Assembly: GCF_039542305.1 (NCBI RefSeq)
Contig: NZ_BAABHW010000002.1
Span: 558,001-622,000, forward strand
Origin: Roseibacterium beibuensis
GTDB lineage: Bacteria; Pseudomonadota; Alphaproteobacteria; Rhodobacterales; Rhodobacteraceae
Direction of reading: 5' to 3'
DNA length: 64,000 bases
How positions within the stretch are numbered: position 1 is the stretch's first letter; each line of letters starts with the position of its first letter. The translations under genes and the position numbers were made by a program. The notes beneath the pieces were generated by a model that searched no databases, had not been told where the DNA came from, and saw nothing but the letters and a program-made list of their open reading frames with translations. Of this stretch, positions 57,981 to 64,000 are shown one piece after another.

Positions 57981-58787
57981 ATGTCCCAGCCGCCTTCGAA
58001 ATCCCACGGCCGACTCTCGATCTCGGCCAACCTGACGCCACGCGACTTGATGGCCGACACCAGGCGCCTTCATGGCGCGTGGTGCGCCAAGATCGTCACC
58101 CTTTTCCCCGAGGTGTTTCCCGGCGTGCTTGGTGCCTCGCTGACGGGCCGCGCGCTCAAGGACGGGCTTTGGGCGCTGGAGCCGATCGGCCTGCGCAGCT
58201 TCGGCACTGGAAGACATCGCCAGGTGGATGACACCCCCGCGGGCGGCGGCGCGGGTCTCGTGATGCGCCCTGATGTGCTGGGCCGCGCGCTGTCGATGGC
58301 GGCAAAGGGCACGCCCGACGATCCCGCCCGCTGGCCGCGCGTCTATCTCAGCCCGCGTGGCAAACCCTTCACACAGGCCGACGCGCAGCGTTTTGCAAGG
58401 GCCGAGGGGATGACACTCCTCTGCGGCCGGTTCGAAGGCGTGGACGAACGCGTGATCGAGGAATTTGGGCTTGAGGAAATCAGCCTTGGCGATTTCGTCC
58501 TGACCGGGGGGGAAATCGCCGCGCAGGCCGTGCTGGATGCCACCGTGCGCCTTATTCCCGGCGTCCTCGGCAACGCGGCCTCGACCGAGGAAGAAAGCTT
58601 CTCCGACGGGCTCCTCGAACATCCGCAATACACCAAGCCCGCCGAATGGAAGGGCCGCAAGATCCCCGATGTTCTGCTGTCGGGCCACCATGGCGAGATC
58701 GAGAAATGGCGCCGGGCCGAGGCCGAGCGCCTGACGCGCGCGCGTCGCCCCGATCTTTGGGCCGACTACCAGAAACGAAAGGGTTGA
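57981..58787 (+). CDS. trmD: tRNA (guanine-N1)-methyltransferase
   Basis: SPOUT-fold enzyme that methylates G37 of tRNAs to prevent frameshifting. The 268 residues contain CAKIVTLFPEVFPGVLGASL, RQVDDTPAGGGAGLVMRPDV, the knot motif LLCGRFEGVDERVIEEFGLE and SLGDFVLTGGEIAA. It has the N-terminal extension (KSHGRLSISANLTPRDLM) that I associate with Rhodobacteraceae, which supports the ATG at 57981 although no good ribosome site is seen. Confidence 0.95.
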   Translation: MSQPPSKSHGRLSISANLTPRDLMADTRRLHGAWCAKIVTLFPEVFPGVLGASLTGRALKDGLWALEPIGLRSFGTGRHRQVDDTPAGGGAGLVMRPDVLGRALSMAAKGTPDDPARWPRVYLSPRGKPFTQADAQRFARAEGMTLLCGRFEGVDERVIEEFGLEEISLGDFVLTGGEIAAQAVLDATVRLIPGVLGNAASTEEESFSDGLLEHPQYTKPAEWKGRKIPDVLLSGHHGEIEKWRRAEAERLTRARRPDLWADYQKRKG

Positions 58788-59000
58788 TCGCCCGCCCGCA
58801 CCGCCTTATACGGCGCTGGTCCGGGGCCGGAATCGGCCAGCCGGATCGTTGTTCTTTTGGCCGCGCACGCACCTTCGGCGACCGCAAAAGCCGGGACGAC
58901 ACCACAAGGCAAGGATTGGCCGCATCTCCGGCGGGCGCCCCCGAAACGGGATCAAGGCGGACCCGGTCGAAGTCCGGAGCTCTGGGTTGACGTGACACCT

Positions 59001-59017
59001 TCGCGGAAAAACCGCGA
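59001..59017 (+). promoter_or_regulatory. Hairpin in the rplS leader
   Basis: TCGCGG-AAAAA-CCGCGA, a perfect 6-bp stem ending 25 bp before the rplS ATG. A TTGACG (58987) precedes it. The ~255-bp trmD-rplS gap otherwise shows only GC-rich partial stems (GGCCG-N4-CGGCC near 58836). Possibly an autoregulatory leader for L19. Confidence 0.35.
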
Positions 59018-59042
59018 GCATTGATGATAGGAGACGGGTCCA

Positions 59043-59426
59043 ATGGATCTGATCGCACAACTGGAGGCCGAGCAGATCGCTGAGCTCGGCAAGACCATCC
59101 CGGATTTCAAGGCAGGCGACACCGTGCGCGTCGGTTACAAGGTGACCGAGGGCACCCGCACCCGCGTGCAGAACTACGAGGGCGTCTGCATCGCGCGCAA
59201 GAACGGCAAGGGCATCGCCGGCTCGTTCACCGTGCGCAAGATCTCGTTCGGCGAGGGCGTCGAGCGTGTGTTCCCCCTCTACTCGACCAACATCGAGTCG
59301 ATCGAGGTGGTTCGTCGCGGCCGCGTGCGCCGCGCCAAGATGTACTACCTGCGCTCGCGCCGGGGCAAATCGGCCCGGATCGCCGAGGACACCACCTACA
59401 AGCCCAAGTCGGGCGCCGAAGCGTAA
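59043..59426 (+). CDS. rplS: 50S ribosomal protein L19
   Basis: Large-subunit protein at the 30S-50S interface. The 127 residues contain FKAGDTVRVGYKVTEGTRTR, VQNYEGVCIARKNGKGIAGS, SFTVRKISFGEGVERVFPLY and RRGRVRRAKMYYLRSRRGKS. The ATG at 59043 follows AGGAGACGGG. rpmE begins 11 bases downstream. Confidence 0.97.
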   Translation: MDLIAQLEAEQIAELGKTIPDFKAGDTVRVGYKVTEGTRTRVQNYEGVCIARKNGKGIAGSFTVRKISFGEGVERVFPLYSTNIESIEVVRRGRVRRAKMYYLRSRRGKSARIAEDTTYKPKSGAEA

Positions 59427-59437
59427 GGAGCGGCGAG

Positions 59438-59659
59438 ATGAAAAAGGATATCCATCCCGATTATCACGTCATCGACGTGAAAATGACGAATGGCGACATC
59501 GTGCAGATGCGCTCGACCTGGGGTTCGGAAGGCGACACGCTGTCGCTCGACATCGACCCCTCGGTGCACCCGGCCTGGACCGGTGGCGGCACCCGCCTGA
59601 TGGACCAGGGCGGCCGCGTGTCGAAGTTCAAGAAGAAATACGAAGGCCTCGGCTTCTGA
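59438..59659 (+). CDS. rpmE: 50S ribosomal protein L31
   Basis: Large-subunit protein L31, 73 residues (MKKDIHPDYHVIDVKMTNGD; IDPSVHPAWTGGGTRLMDQG; GRVSKFKKKYEGLGF). The four-cysteine zinc site of type A L31 is absent, so this is the cysteine-free form. It follows rplS closely and ends the ffh-rpmE cluster with a terminator. Confidence 0.95.
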   Translation: MKKDIHPDYHVIDVKMTNGDIVQMRSTWGSEGDTLSLDIDPSVHPAWTGGGTRLMDQGGRVSKFKKKYEGLGF

Positions 59660-59685
59660 GCCTGACGGCCTCGTCGAACCCAATG

Positions 59686-59716
59686 AACGCCGCCCTTCGG
59701 GGCGGCGTTTTCGTTT
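59686..59716 (+). terminator. Rho-independent terminator after rpmE
   Basis: AACGCCGCCC-TTCG-GGGCGGCGTT, a perfect 10-bp stem with a UUCG-type loop, followed by TTCGTTT. Confidence 0.92.
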
Positions 59717-59867
59717 CACCGGGCGGATTGGACACAAATCCAAGGGAAACACCCGCATCGCTGCCATTATCCCTTACTCCGCCCCGCATGCTGCCGTATA
59801 TTGCGACAAAGCAAACCGGCCCCACAAAATGAGGGTCGGTCCGCCGGGGTCAATCGAGGGGACGCGC

Positions 59868-60677
59868 GTGGCACACATCATCGTCTTGGGCAATGAAAAG
59901 GGCGGCTCGGGGAAATCCACGACCGCCATGCATATCGCCACCGCGCTGGCCCGGCTGGGGCATGTGGTGGGCGGTCTCGACCTCGATTTGCGGCAACGCA
60001 GCTTCGGGCGCTATATCGAGAACCGGCAGAACACGATCGCCAAGCGCGACCTGGACCTGCCCTGCCCCATCCTGATGGAATTGCCGAACCTCAGCCCGGA
60101 CGACCTCGAACCGGGCGAGAACATCTATGACCGCCGCCTCTCGGCTGCCGTGGCCGAGCACGAGGCGCGCTGCGATTTCATCGTCATCGACTGCCCCGGA
60201 AGCCATACGCGCCTGAGCCAGGTCGCCCACAGCCTTGCCGATACGCTGATCACGCCGATGAACGACAGTTTCGTCGATTTCGACCTGCTGGCGCGGATCG
60301 ACCCGGACACCTACGAGATCACCGGCCCCAGCGTCTATTCCGAGATGGTCTGGCACGCCCGGCAGTTGCGCGCGCGCGCGGGCCTCTCGCCGATGGATTG
60401 GATCGTCGTGCGCAACCGCCTGGGCGCGCAGGAGATGCACAATAAGCGCAAGGTGGGCCGCGCGATGGAGGATCTGTCCAAGCGCATCGGCTTTCGCGTC
60501 GCGCCGGGCTTCAACGAGCGGGTGATTTTCCGCGAGTTGTTTCCCACGGGCATGACCTTGCTGGACCTGCGCGAGTTGGGGGTCGAGCGACTGAACATCT
60601 CGAACCTCGCCGCACGGCAGGAGTTGCGGGATCTTGTCCGCGCCTTGAACCTGCCCGGCGTCGACGTCGATTTCTGA
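59868..60677 (+). CDS. mipZ: ParA-type ATPase MipZ, division-site regulator
   Basis: In Caulobacter and relatives, MipZ forms a gradient from ParB at the poles and inhibits FtsZ ring assembly away from midcell. The GTG at 59868 behind GAGGGGA gives VAHIIVLGNEKGGSGKSTTA with the deviant Walker A (KGGSGKST). Other motifs: GGLDLDLRQRSFGRYIENR, FIVIDCPGSHTRLSQVAHSL, NDSFVDFDLLARIDPDTYEI and DWIVVRNRLGAQEMHNKRKV. The 269 residues match MipZ better than plasmid or chromosomal ParA; no parB is adjacent. Confidence 0.93.
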   Translation: MAHIIVLGNEKGGSGKSTTAMHIATALARLGHVVGGLDLDLRQRSFGRYIENRQNTIAKRDLDLPCPILMELPNLSPDDLEPGENIYDRRLSAAVAEHEARCDFIVIDCPGSHTRLSQVAHSLADTLITPMNDSFVDFDLLARIDPDTYEITGPSVYSEMVWHARQLRARAGLSPMDWIVVRNRLGAQEMHNKRKVGRAMEDLSKRIGFRVAPGFNERVIFRELFPTGMTLLDLRELGVERLNISNLAARQELRDLVRALNLPGVDVDF

Positions 60678-60722
60678 TCGGCGGTCAATACCGCGGGCCT
60701 CAAGACATCCTTGAGAGGAACG

Positions 60723-60757
60723 CGGCCCTGCACCAGGGGCTTTGTCGTGCAGGGCCG
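60723..60757 (+). terminator. Hairpin after mipZ
   Basis: CGGCCCTGCAC pairs perfectly with GTGCAGGGCCG around a 13-base loop, 45 bases after the mipZ stop. No T-run follows, so it may be a Rho-dependent end or an RNA-stabilising structure. The rest of the 60678-60970 gap holds a DnaA box and the rpsA terminator. Confidence 0.5.
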
Positions 60758-60890
60758 GTCCGTCTCGGTCGCGTTCGGCGGGATAAAGGGGACATACCGA
60801 ACGCCAGGGCGGGAAGGGACATTCCCCGCGCGGGACGAAGGGAACACCGGGCGTGTAACACCCATGTGGCAGCATCGTGTGCCCCGCCCG

Positions 60891-60899
60891 TTATCCACA
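60891..60899. promoter_or_regulatory. Isolated DnaA box
   Basis: A perfect TTATCCACA between the convergent mipZ and rpsA genes. Same nonamer as at 18998-19006. One box alone is not an origin. Confidence 0.35.
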
Positions 60900-60915
60900 G
60901 CTTTTCGGACCCCAA

Positions 60916-60946
60916 ACGAAAAAGGCCCCGCTGATGCGGGGCCTTT
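60916..60946 (-). terminator. Rho-independent terminator of rpsA
   Basis: AAAGGCCCCGC-TGAT-GCGGGGCCTTT, an 11-bp perfect stem; on the minus strand it ends in TTTTTCGTTT. It lies 25 bases after the rpsA stop. Confidence 0.92.
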
Positions 60947-60970
60947 CCGATCTTGCCGTAAGGCGCGGAC

Positions 60971-62650
60971 TTAGTCGTCCTGCTTCAGCGCTGCGCCAAG
61001 GATATCGCCGAGCGATGCGCCCGAGTCCGAGGAGCCATACTGTTCGACGGCCTCTTTCTCTTCGGCGATCTCGCGAGCCTTGATCGACAGGCCGAGGCGG
61101 CGCGACTTGGCGTCCACGTTGGTGACGCGCACGTCGATCTTGTCACCGACCTGGAAGCGCTCGGGGCGCTGCTCGGCACGGTCACGCGACAGATCCGAGC
61201 GACGGATGAAGGATTTCATGCCTTCGTACTCGACCTCGATGCCGCCATCTTCGATCGCGGTGACCTCGACGGTGATGACCGACCCACGCTTCACGCCATC
61301 CACGGCCTCGGCGAAGGGATCGCCGTCAACCGCCTTGATGGAGAGCGAGATACGCTCCTTGTCGGTGTCGACCTCGGTGACGACCGCCTGGACGACGTCG
61401 CCCTTGCGATAGTTCTGGATGGCATCCTCGCCGCGACCTTCCCAGGTCAGGTCGGAGAGGTGCACCATGCCGTCGATGTCGTTGTCGAGACCCACGAACA
61501 GACCGAACTCGGTGATGTTCTTGACCTCGCCCTCGACCTGCGTGCCGACCGGGTACTGCTCTTCGAACACTTCCCACGGGTTGCGCATGGTCTGCTTGAG
61601 ACCCAGCGAAACGCGGCGCTTGGCGGTGTCGATTTCCAGCACCATGACCTCGACCTCTTGCGAGGTGGAGACGATCTTGCCGGGGTGCACGTTCTTCTTC
61701 GTCCAGGACATTTCCGAGACGTGAACGAGGCCCTCGACACCGGGCTCCAGCTCGACGAAGGCACCGTAGTCGGTGATGTTCGTCACGCGGCCGGTATGCA
61801 CCGATTCCAGCGGGTAGCGGGCTTCGACGGCATCCCACGGATCGTCCTGCAGCTGCTTCATGCCGAGGCTGATGCGGTGGGTGTCCTTGTTGACCTTGAT
61901 GACCTGCACCTTGACGGTTTCGCCGATGGACAGGACTTCTTTCGGGTCGTTGACGCGGCGCCAGGCCATGTCGGTGACGTGCAGCAGGCCGTCCACACCA
62001 CCCAGATCGACGAAGGCGCCGTATTCGGTGATGTTCTTGACCACGCCGTCGACCACGTCGCCCTCGTTGAGCTTGGCGATGACCTCGGCGCGCTGTTCGG
62101 CGCGGGACTCTTCCAGGATGGCGCGGCGCGAGACCACGATGTTGCCGCGGCGGCGGTCCATCTTGAGGATCTGGAAGGGCTGCTTGAGACCCATCAGCGG
62201 GCCTGCGTCACGCACGGGGCGCACATCGACCTGCGAACCGGGCAGGAAGGCCACGGCACCGCCCAGATCGACGGTGAAGCCACCCTTGACGCGGCCGAAG
62301 ATGGCGCCTTCGACGCGCTCTTCGCTGGCATAGGCTTTTTCCAGACGGTCCCACGCGGCTTCGCGCTTGGCCATCTCGTGGCTGATGACAGCCTCGCCGC
62401 GCGCGTTCTCGACGTTGCGCAGGTAAACCTCGACCTCGTCGCCCACTTCGATCTGGGGCGCTTCGCCGGGGTTCGCGAATTCCTTGAGATCGACGCGGCC
62501 TTCCATCTTGTAGCCGACATCGATGATGGCCTGGCCTGCCTCGATGGCGATGACCTTGCCTTTGACGACAGACCCCTCGTCGGGCGTGTCGATTTCGAAG
62601 CTTTCGTTCAGGAGGGCTTCGAACTCCTCCATGGTTGCTTTAGCGCACAT
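60971..62650 (-). CDS. rpsA: 30S ribosomal protein S1
   Basis: mRNA-binding ribosomal protein with six S1/OB repeats; 559 residues, a normal length. The ATG at 62650 behind AGGAA gives MCAKATMEEFEALLNESFEI; an in-frame extension upstream to 63034 reads an arginine/proline-rich shadow and is rejected. Repeat signatures include GMVHLSDLTWEGRGEDAIQN, NITEYGAFVDLGGVDGLLHV and NITDYGAFVELEPGVEGLVH. It is downstream of cmk, the usual order. Confidence 0.97.
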   Translation of the reverse strand: MCAKATMEEFEALLNESFEIDTPDEGSVVKGKVIAIEAGQAIIDVGYKMEGRVDLKEFANPGEAPQIEVGDEVEVYLRNVENARGEAVISHEMAKREAAWDRLEKAYASEERVEGAIFGRVKGGFTVDLGGAVAFLPGSQVDVRPVRDAGPLMGLKQPFQILKMDRRRGNIVVSRRAILEESRAEQRAEVIAKLNEGDVVDGVVKNITEYGAFVDLGGVDGLLHVTDMAWRRVNDPKEVLSIGETVKVQVIKVNKDTHRISLGMKQLQDDPWDAVEARYPLESVHTGRVTNITDYGAFVELEPGVEGLVHVSEMSWTKKNVHPGKIVSTSQEVEVMVLEIDTAKRRVSLGLKQTMRNPWEVFEEQYPVGTQVEGEVKNITEFGLFVGLDNDIDGMVHLSDLTWEGRGEDAIQNYRKGDVVQAVVTEVDTDKERISLSIKAVDGDPFAEAVDGVKRGSVITVEVTAIEDGGIEVEYEGMKSFIRRSDLSRDRAEQRPERFQVGDKIDVRVTNVDAKSRRLGLSIKAREIAEEKEAVEQYGSSDSGASLGDILGAALKQDD

Positions 62651-63226
62651 ATGCGTATCGGTTCCTATTCGTTCGATATTTCTGGCCGCGCGGTTGTCTC
62701 CGCCGGTCTTGGGATGATCGTTGGTCTGACGCCCCGGAAAACAAAGAGGGCCGGTGAACCCGACCCTGCTCGATCTCTCTGCTTCCGGCGTTGCTCGCCG
62801 TGTTGACGTGCGCGCGTATACAGGGGGTAGGCCTGTTGCGCAAGGGGCTGGCACGGTTCGGCCTTGGTTGGCGGCGCCGGTTGCGCCAAGACGCGCGGGC
62901 TCAGGCGCAGGCTGAGACGGGGGCACCCGAACCCGCCATCGGCCAGCCCTGCCAGTCCACGTCGTTGTGCATCCAGAAGTCGACGACACGCCAGGGCGAC
63001 ACGAAGCAAAGAAGTGATACGGGAACCAGGGCAACGAACAGGACGCGAAGTGCCATCCTGTCGAAAGAGATCGTTACCCCGGCCCATCCGGGTTTCACCG
63101 GGGGGACATCGCCCGCTCGTGTCTGAGGCTCCGTCTGCCTGACCGCAGGTGCCAAGGCATCTCCCTCCCCTTCGACCACCCGGTAGTGAACATGGCCAAT
63201 GGAAGGGACGTCTGGCAAGCCGCGTC
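62651..63226. other. rpsA-cmk intergenic region
   Basis: A 576-base gap, longer than usual for the cmk-rpsA pair. It must contain the rpsA promoter near its left end. Only one weak small frame on the minus strand (62901-63056) is visible; no hairpin, repeat or RNA gene stands out to me. Confidence 0.5.
62901..63056 (-). CDS. Possible 51-residue membrane peptide
   Basis: A short frame beginning MALRVLFVALVPVSLLCFVS, i.e. one membrane helix or signal-like segment, followed by PWRVVDFWMHNDVDWQGWPM. GACAGG precedes the ATG. It lies between rpsA and cmk on the same strand. The aromatic tail looks protein-like, but there is no family match I know and a longer in-frame start at 63218 also exists. 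Confidence 0.3.
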   Translation of the reverse strand: MALRVLFVALVPVSLLCFVSPWRVVDFWMHNDVDWQGWPMAGSGAPVSACA

Positions 63227-63838
63227 CTAGTCGCGGTGCGCGGCGATTTCCCTGATCGCCTTGGCGACCGCCTCTTCGATACTCAGGTCCGAGGTGTCGA
63301 GGATCACGGCATCGGCGGCAGGCAGCAGGGGCGCGGTTGCCCGATTGGCATCTCGCGCGTCGCGTTCGCGCACATCGGCCAGCACCGTGTCATAATCGGA
63401 CGCGATCCCGCGTTCGAGCAATTCCTTGTGGCGGCGGCTGGCGCGCACTTCGGCGCTGGCAGTGACGAAAAGCTTAGCCTCGGCATCCGGGCAAATGACC
63501 GTGCCGATATCCCGCCCGTCCAGCACGGCGCCGCCTGCGCGACGGGCAAAGGCGCGCTGGAAATCGACGAGCGCCGCGCGAACCTCGGGGATCACAGCGA
63601 CTCTCGAGGCCGCCTGCGCAACGTCCGGCGTGCGCAAGGCGTCTGGATCGCCGAGGTCGTCCGCCGTCAGCGCCTGCGCCGCCTCGACCGGTTCCTTGCC
63701 CGTCAACATGCGCGCGCCCACGGCGCGGTAAAGCAAGCCCGTGTCGAGATGGGCAAAGCCGAAATGCTCGGCCACCGCGCGGCTGATCGTGCCTTTTCCG
63801 GCAGCGGCTGGCCCGTCGATGGCCACGGTAAAACTCAT
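63227..63838 (-). CDS. cmk: (d)CMP kinase
   Basis: Phosphorylates CMP and dCMP. The 203 residues open MSFTVAIDGPAAAGKGTISR, containing the P-loop GPAAAGKGT; further segments are HLDTGLLYRAVGARMLTG, VLDGRDIGTVICPDAEAKLF and RRHKELLERGIASDYDTVLA. The ATG at 63838 follows AAGGAG. Its start overlaps the stop of an upstream frame (ATGA). Confidence 0.96.
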   Translation of the reverse strand: MSFTVAIDGPAAAGKGTISRAVAEHFGFAHLDTGLLYRAVGARMLTGKEPVEAAQALTADDLGDPDALRTPDVAQAASRVAVIPEVRAALVDFQRAFARRAGGAVLDGRDIGTVICPDAEAKLFVTASAEVRASRRHKELLERGIASDYDTVLADVRERDARDANRATAPLLPAADAVILDTSDLSIEEAVAKAIREIAAHRD

Positions 63839-64000
63839 CTGCGTCTCCTTCCGGCGTGGATGGTCCGGCCCGCAATCGCCAAGATCAACATGGCCCCGGC
63901 CATGCCCACAAGGGCGAATTGGACTGCCGCCAGGGCATTCGATTGATCCTGCGACCCGCCCCACTGTCGTTGCTTGAGGGAGTGGCTTTGTCCATCGGGG
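63835..64000 (-). CDS. Hypothetical membrane protein (partial, C-terminus)
   Basis: A frame that enters from the right edge of the window and ends in a TGA overlapping the cmk ATG, the ATGA coupling seen throughout this region. The visible 54 residues include QWGGSQDQSNALAAVQFALV, then a membrane segment (GMAGAMLILAIAGRTIHAG) and a basic RRRR end. In relatives aroA often precedes cmk; this C-terminus does not look like AroA. Without the N-terminus I cannot name it. Confidence 0.5.
   Translation of the reverse strand, partial: PDGQSHSLKQRQWGGSQDQSNALAAVQFALVGMAGAMLILAIAGRTIHAGRRRR

Noticed and set aside
60891..60899. Replication origin signal
   Set aside because: Single perfect DnaA boxes (here and at 18998) without clusters, AT-rich unwinding region or origin-linked genes such as dnaA, hemE or parAB.
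62651..63034. N-terminal extension of ribosomal protein S1
   Set aside because: The frame stays open but encodes a Pro/Arg-rich stretch; MCAKATMEEFEALLNESF after AGGAA is the normal S1 start.

Overview
The window is a contiguous, densely coded stretch of a high-GC alphaproteobacterial chromosome, almost certainly from a marine or roseobacter-type member of the Rhodobacteraceae. The evidence is the gene order sucA-sucD-sucC / mdh / mcl2 / mch / sdhCDAB (as in Rhodobacter sphaeroides), an ethylmalonyl-CoA pathway (ccr, ecm, mch, mcl2), a separate ATP synthase F0 operon with both b and b' subunits, a MipZ-type ParA ATPase, an HvrA-like H-NS family protein and a speF-type leader before an ornithine decarboxylase. 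I saw no insertion sequence, prophage, CRISPR array, rRNA or tRNA.

Layout. 1-7.3 kb (minus strand): TCA-cycle genes sucA (partial), two small membrane-protein genes, sucD, an unrecognised small membrane protein, sucC, peptidase T and malate dehydrogenase. 7.4-15.1 kb (plus): TauE/SafE permease, (3S)-malyl-CoA thioesterase, NnrU, DUF1737, mesaconyl-CoA hydratase, then sdhCDAB. 15.3-19 kb: a 49-codon gene, a DUF1989 protein, a leader RNA and ornithine decarboxylase, then deoD and an H-NS family gene on the other strand. 19-24 kb: ethylmalonyl-CoA mutase, a PlsB-like acyltransferase and crotonyl-CoA carboxylase/reductase. 24.5-28.2 kb: deoC, a small membrane protein and a two-domain ALDH16-type dehydrogenase. 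28.3-36.5 kb: DUF1523, small proteins, an oligopeptide-type solute-binding protein, an oxidoreductase/LysR pair, a phytase-like secreted protein and a CPBP protease. 36.6-42.7 kb: creatinase divergent from a dpp-like ABC transporter plus aldehyde dehydrogenase. 43-47 kb: a small helix-turn-helix protein and an overlapping five-gene operon (membrane protein, thioesterase, SDR, unknown, P1 peptidase). 47-50 kb: atpIBEXF. 50-53.9 kb: ArsR, EamA, LysR and azoreductase. 54-64 kb: core information-processing genes (ffh, chorismate mutase, rpsP, rimM, trmD, rplS, rpmE, mipZ, rpsA, cmk).

How the genes work together. The left third carries the oxidative TCA cycle from 2-oxoglutarate to oxaloacetate interleaved with enzymes that assimilate acetyl-CoA by the ethylmalonyl-CoA route, which feeds glyoxylate, malate and succinyl-CoA back into the same cycle. 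sucC and sdhC share an unusual upstream arrangement: two GTGATCAC palindromes whose centres are exactly 21 bp apart, suggesting one common regulator. deoC/ALDH16 and deoD point to deoxynucleoside use, and creatinase with a transporter and an aldehyde dehydrogenase points to use of creatine-like compounds.

Beyond genes, two dispersed intergenic repeat families stand out. One is a string of ~20-bp palindromes found just after the stop codons of three plus-strand genes (11.1, 16.4 and 33.3 kb). The other is a ~100-bp element with a long hairpin whose arms differ in sequence but keep pairing between its two copies (28.2 and 57.8 kb). Several very short genes (24-59 codons) with overlapping starts and stops are also present.
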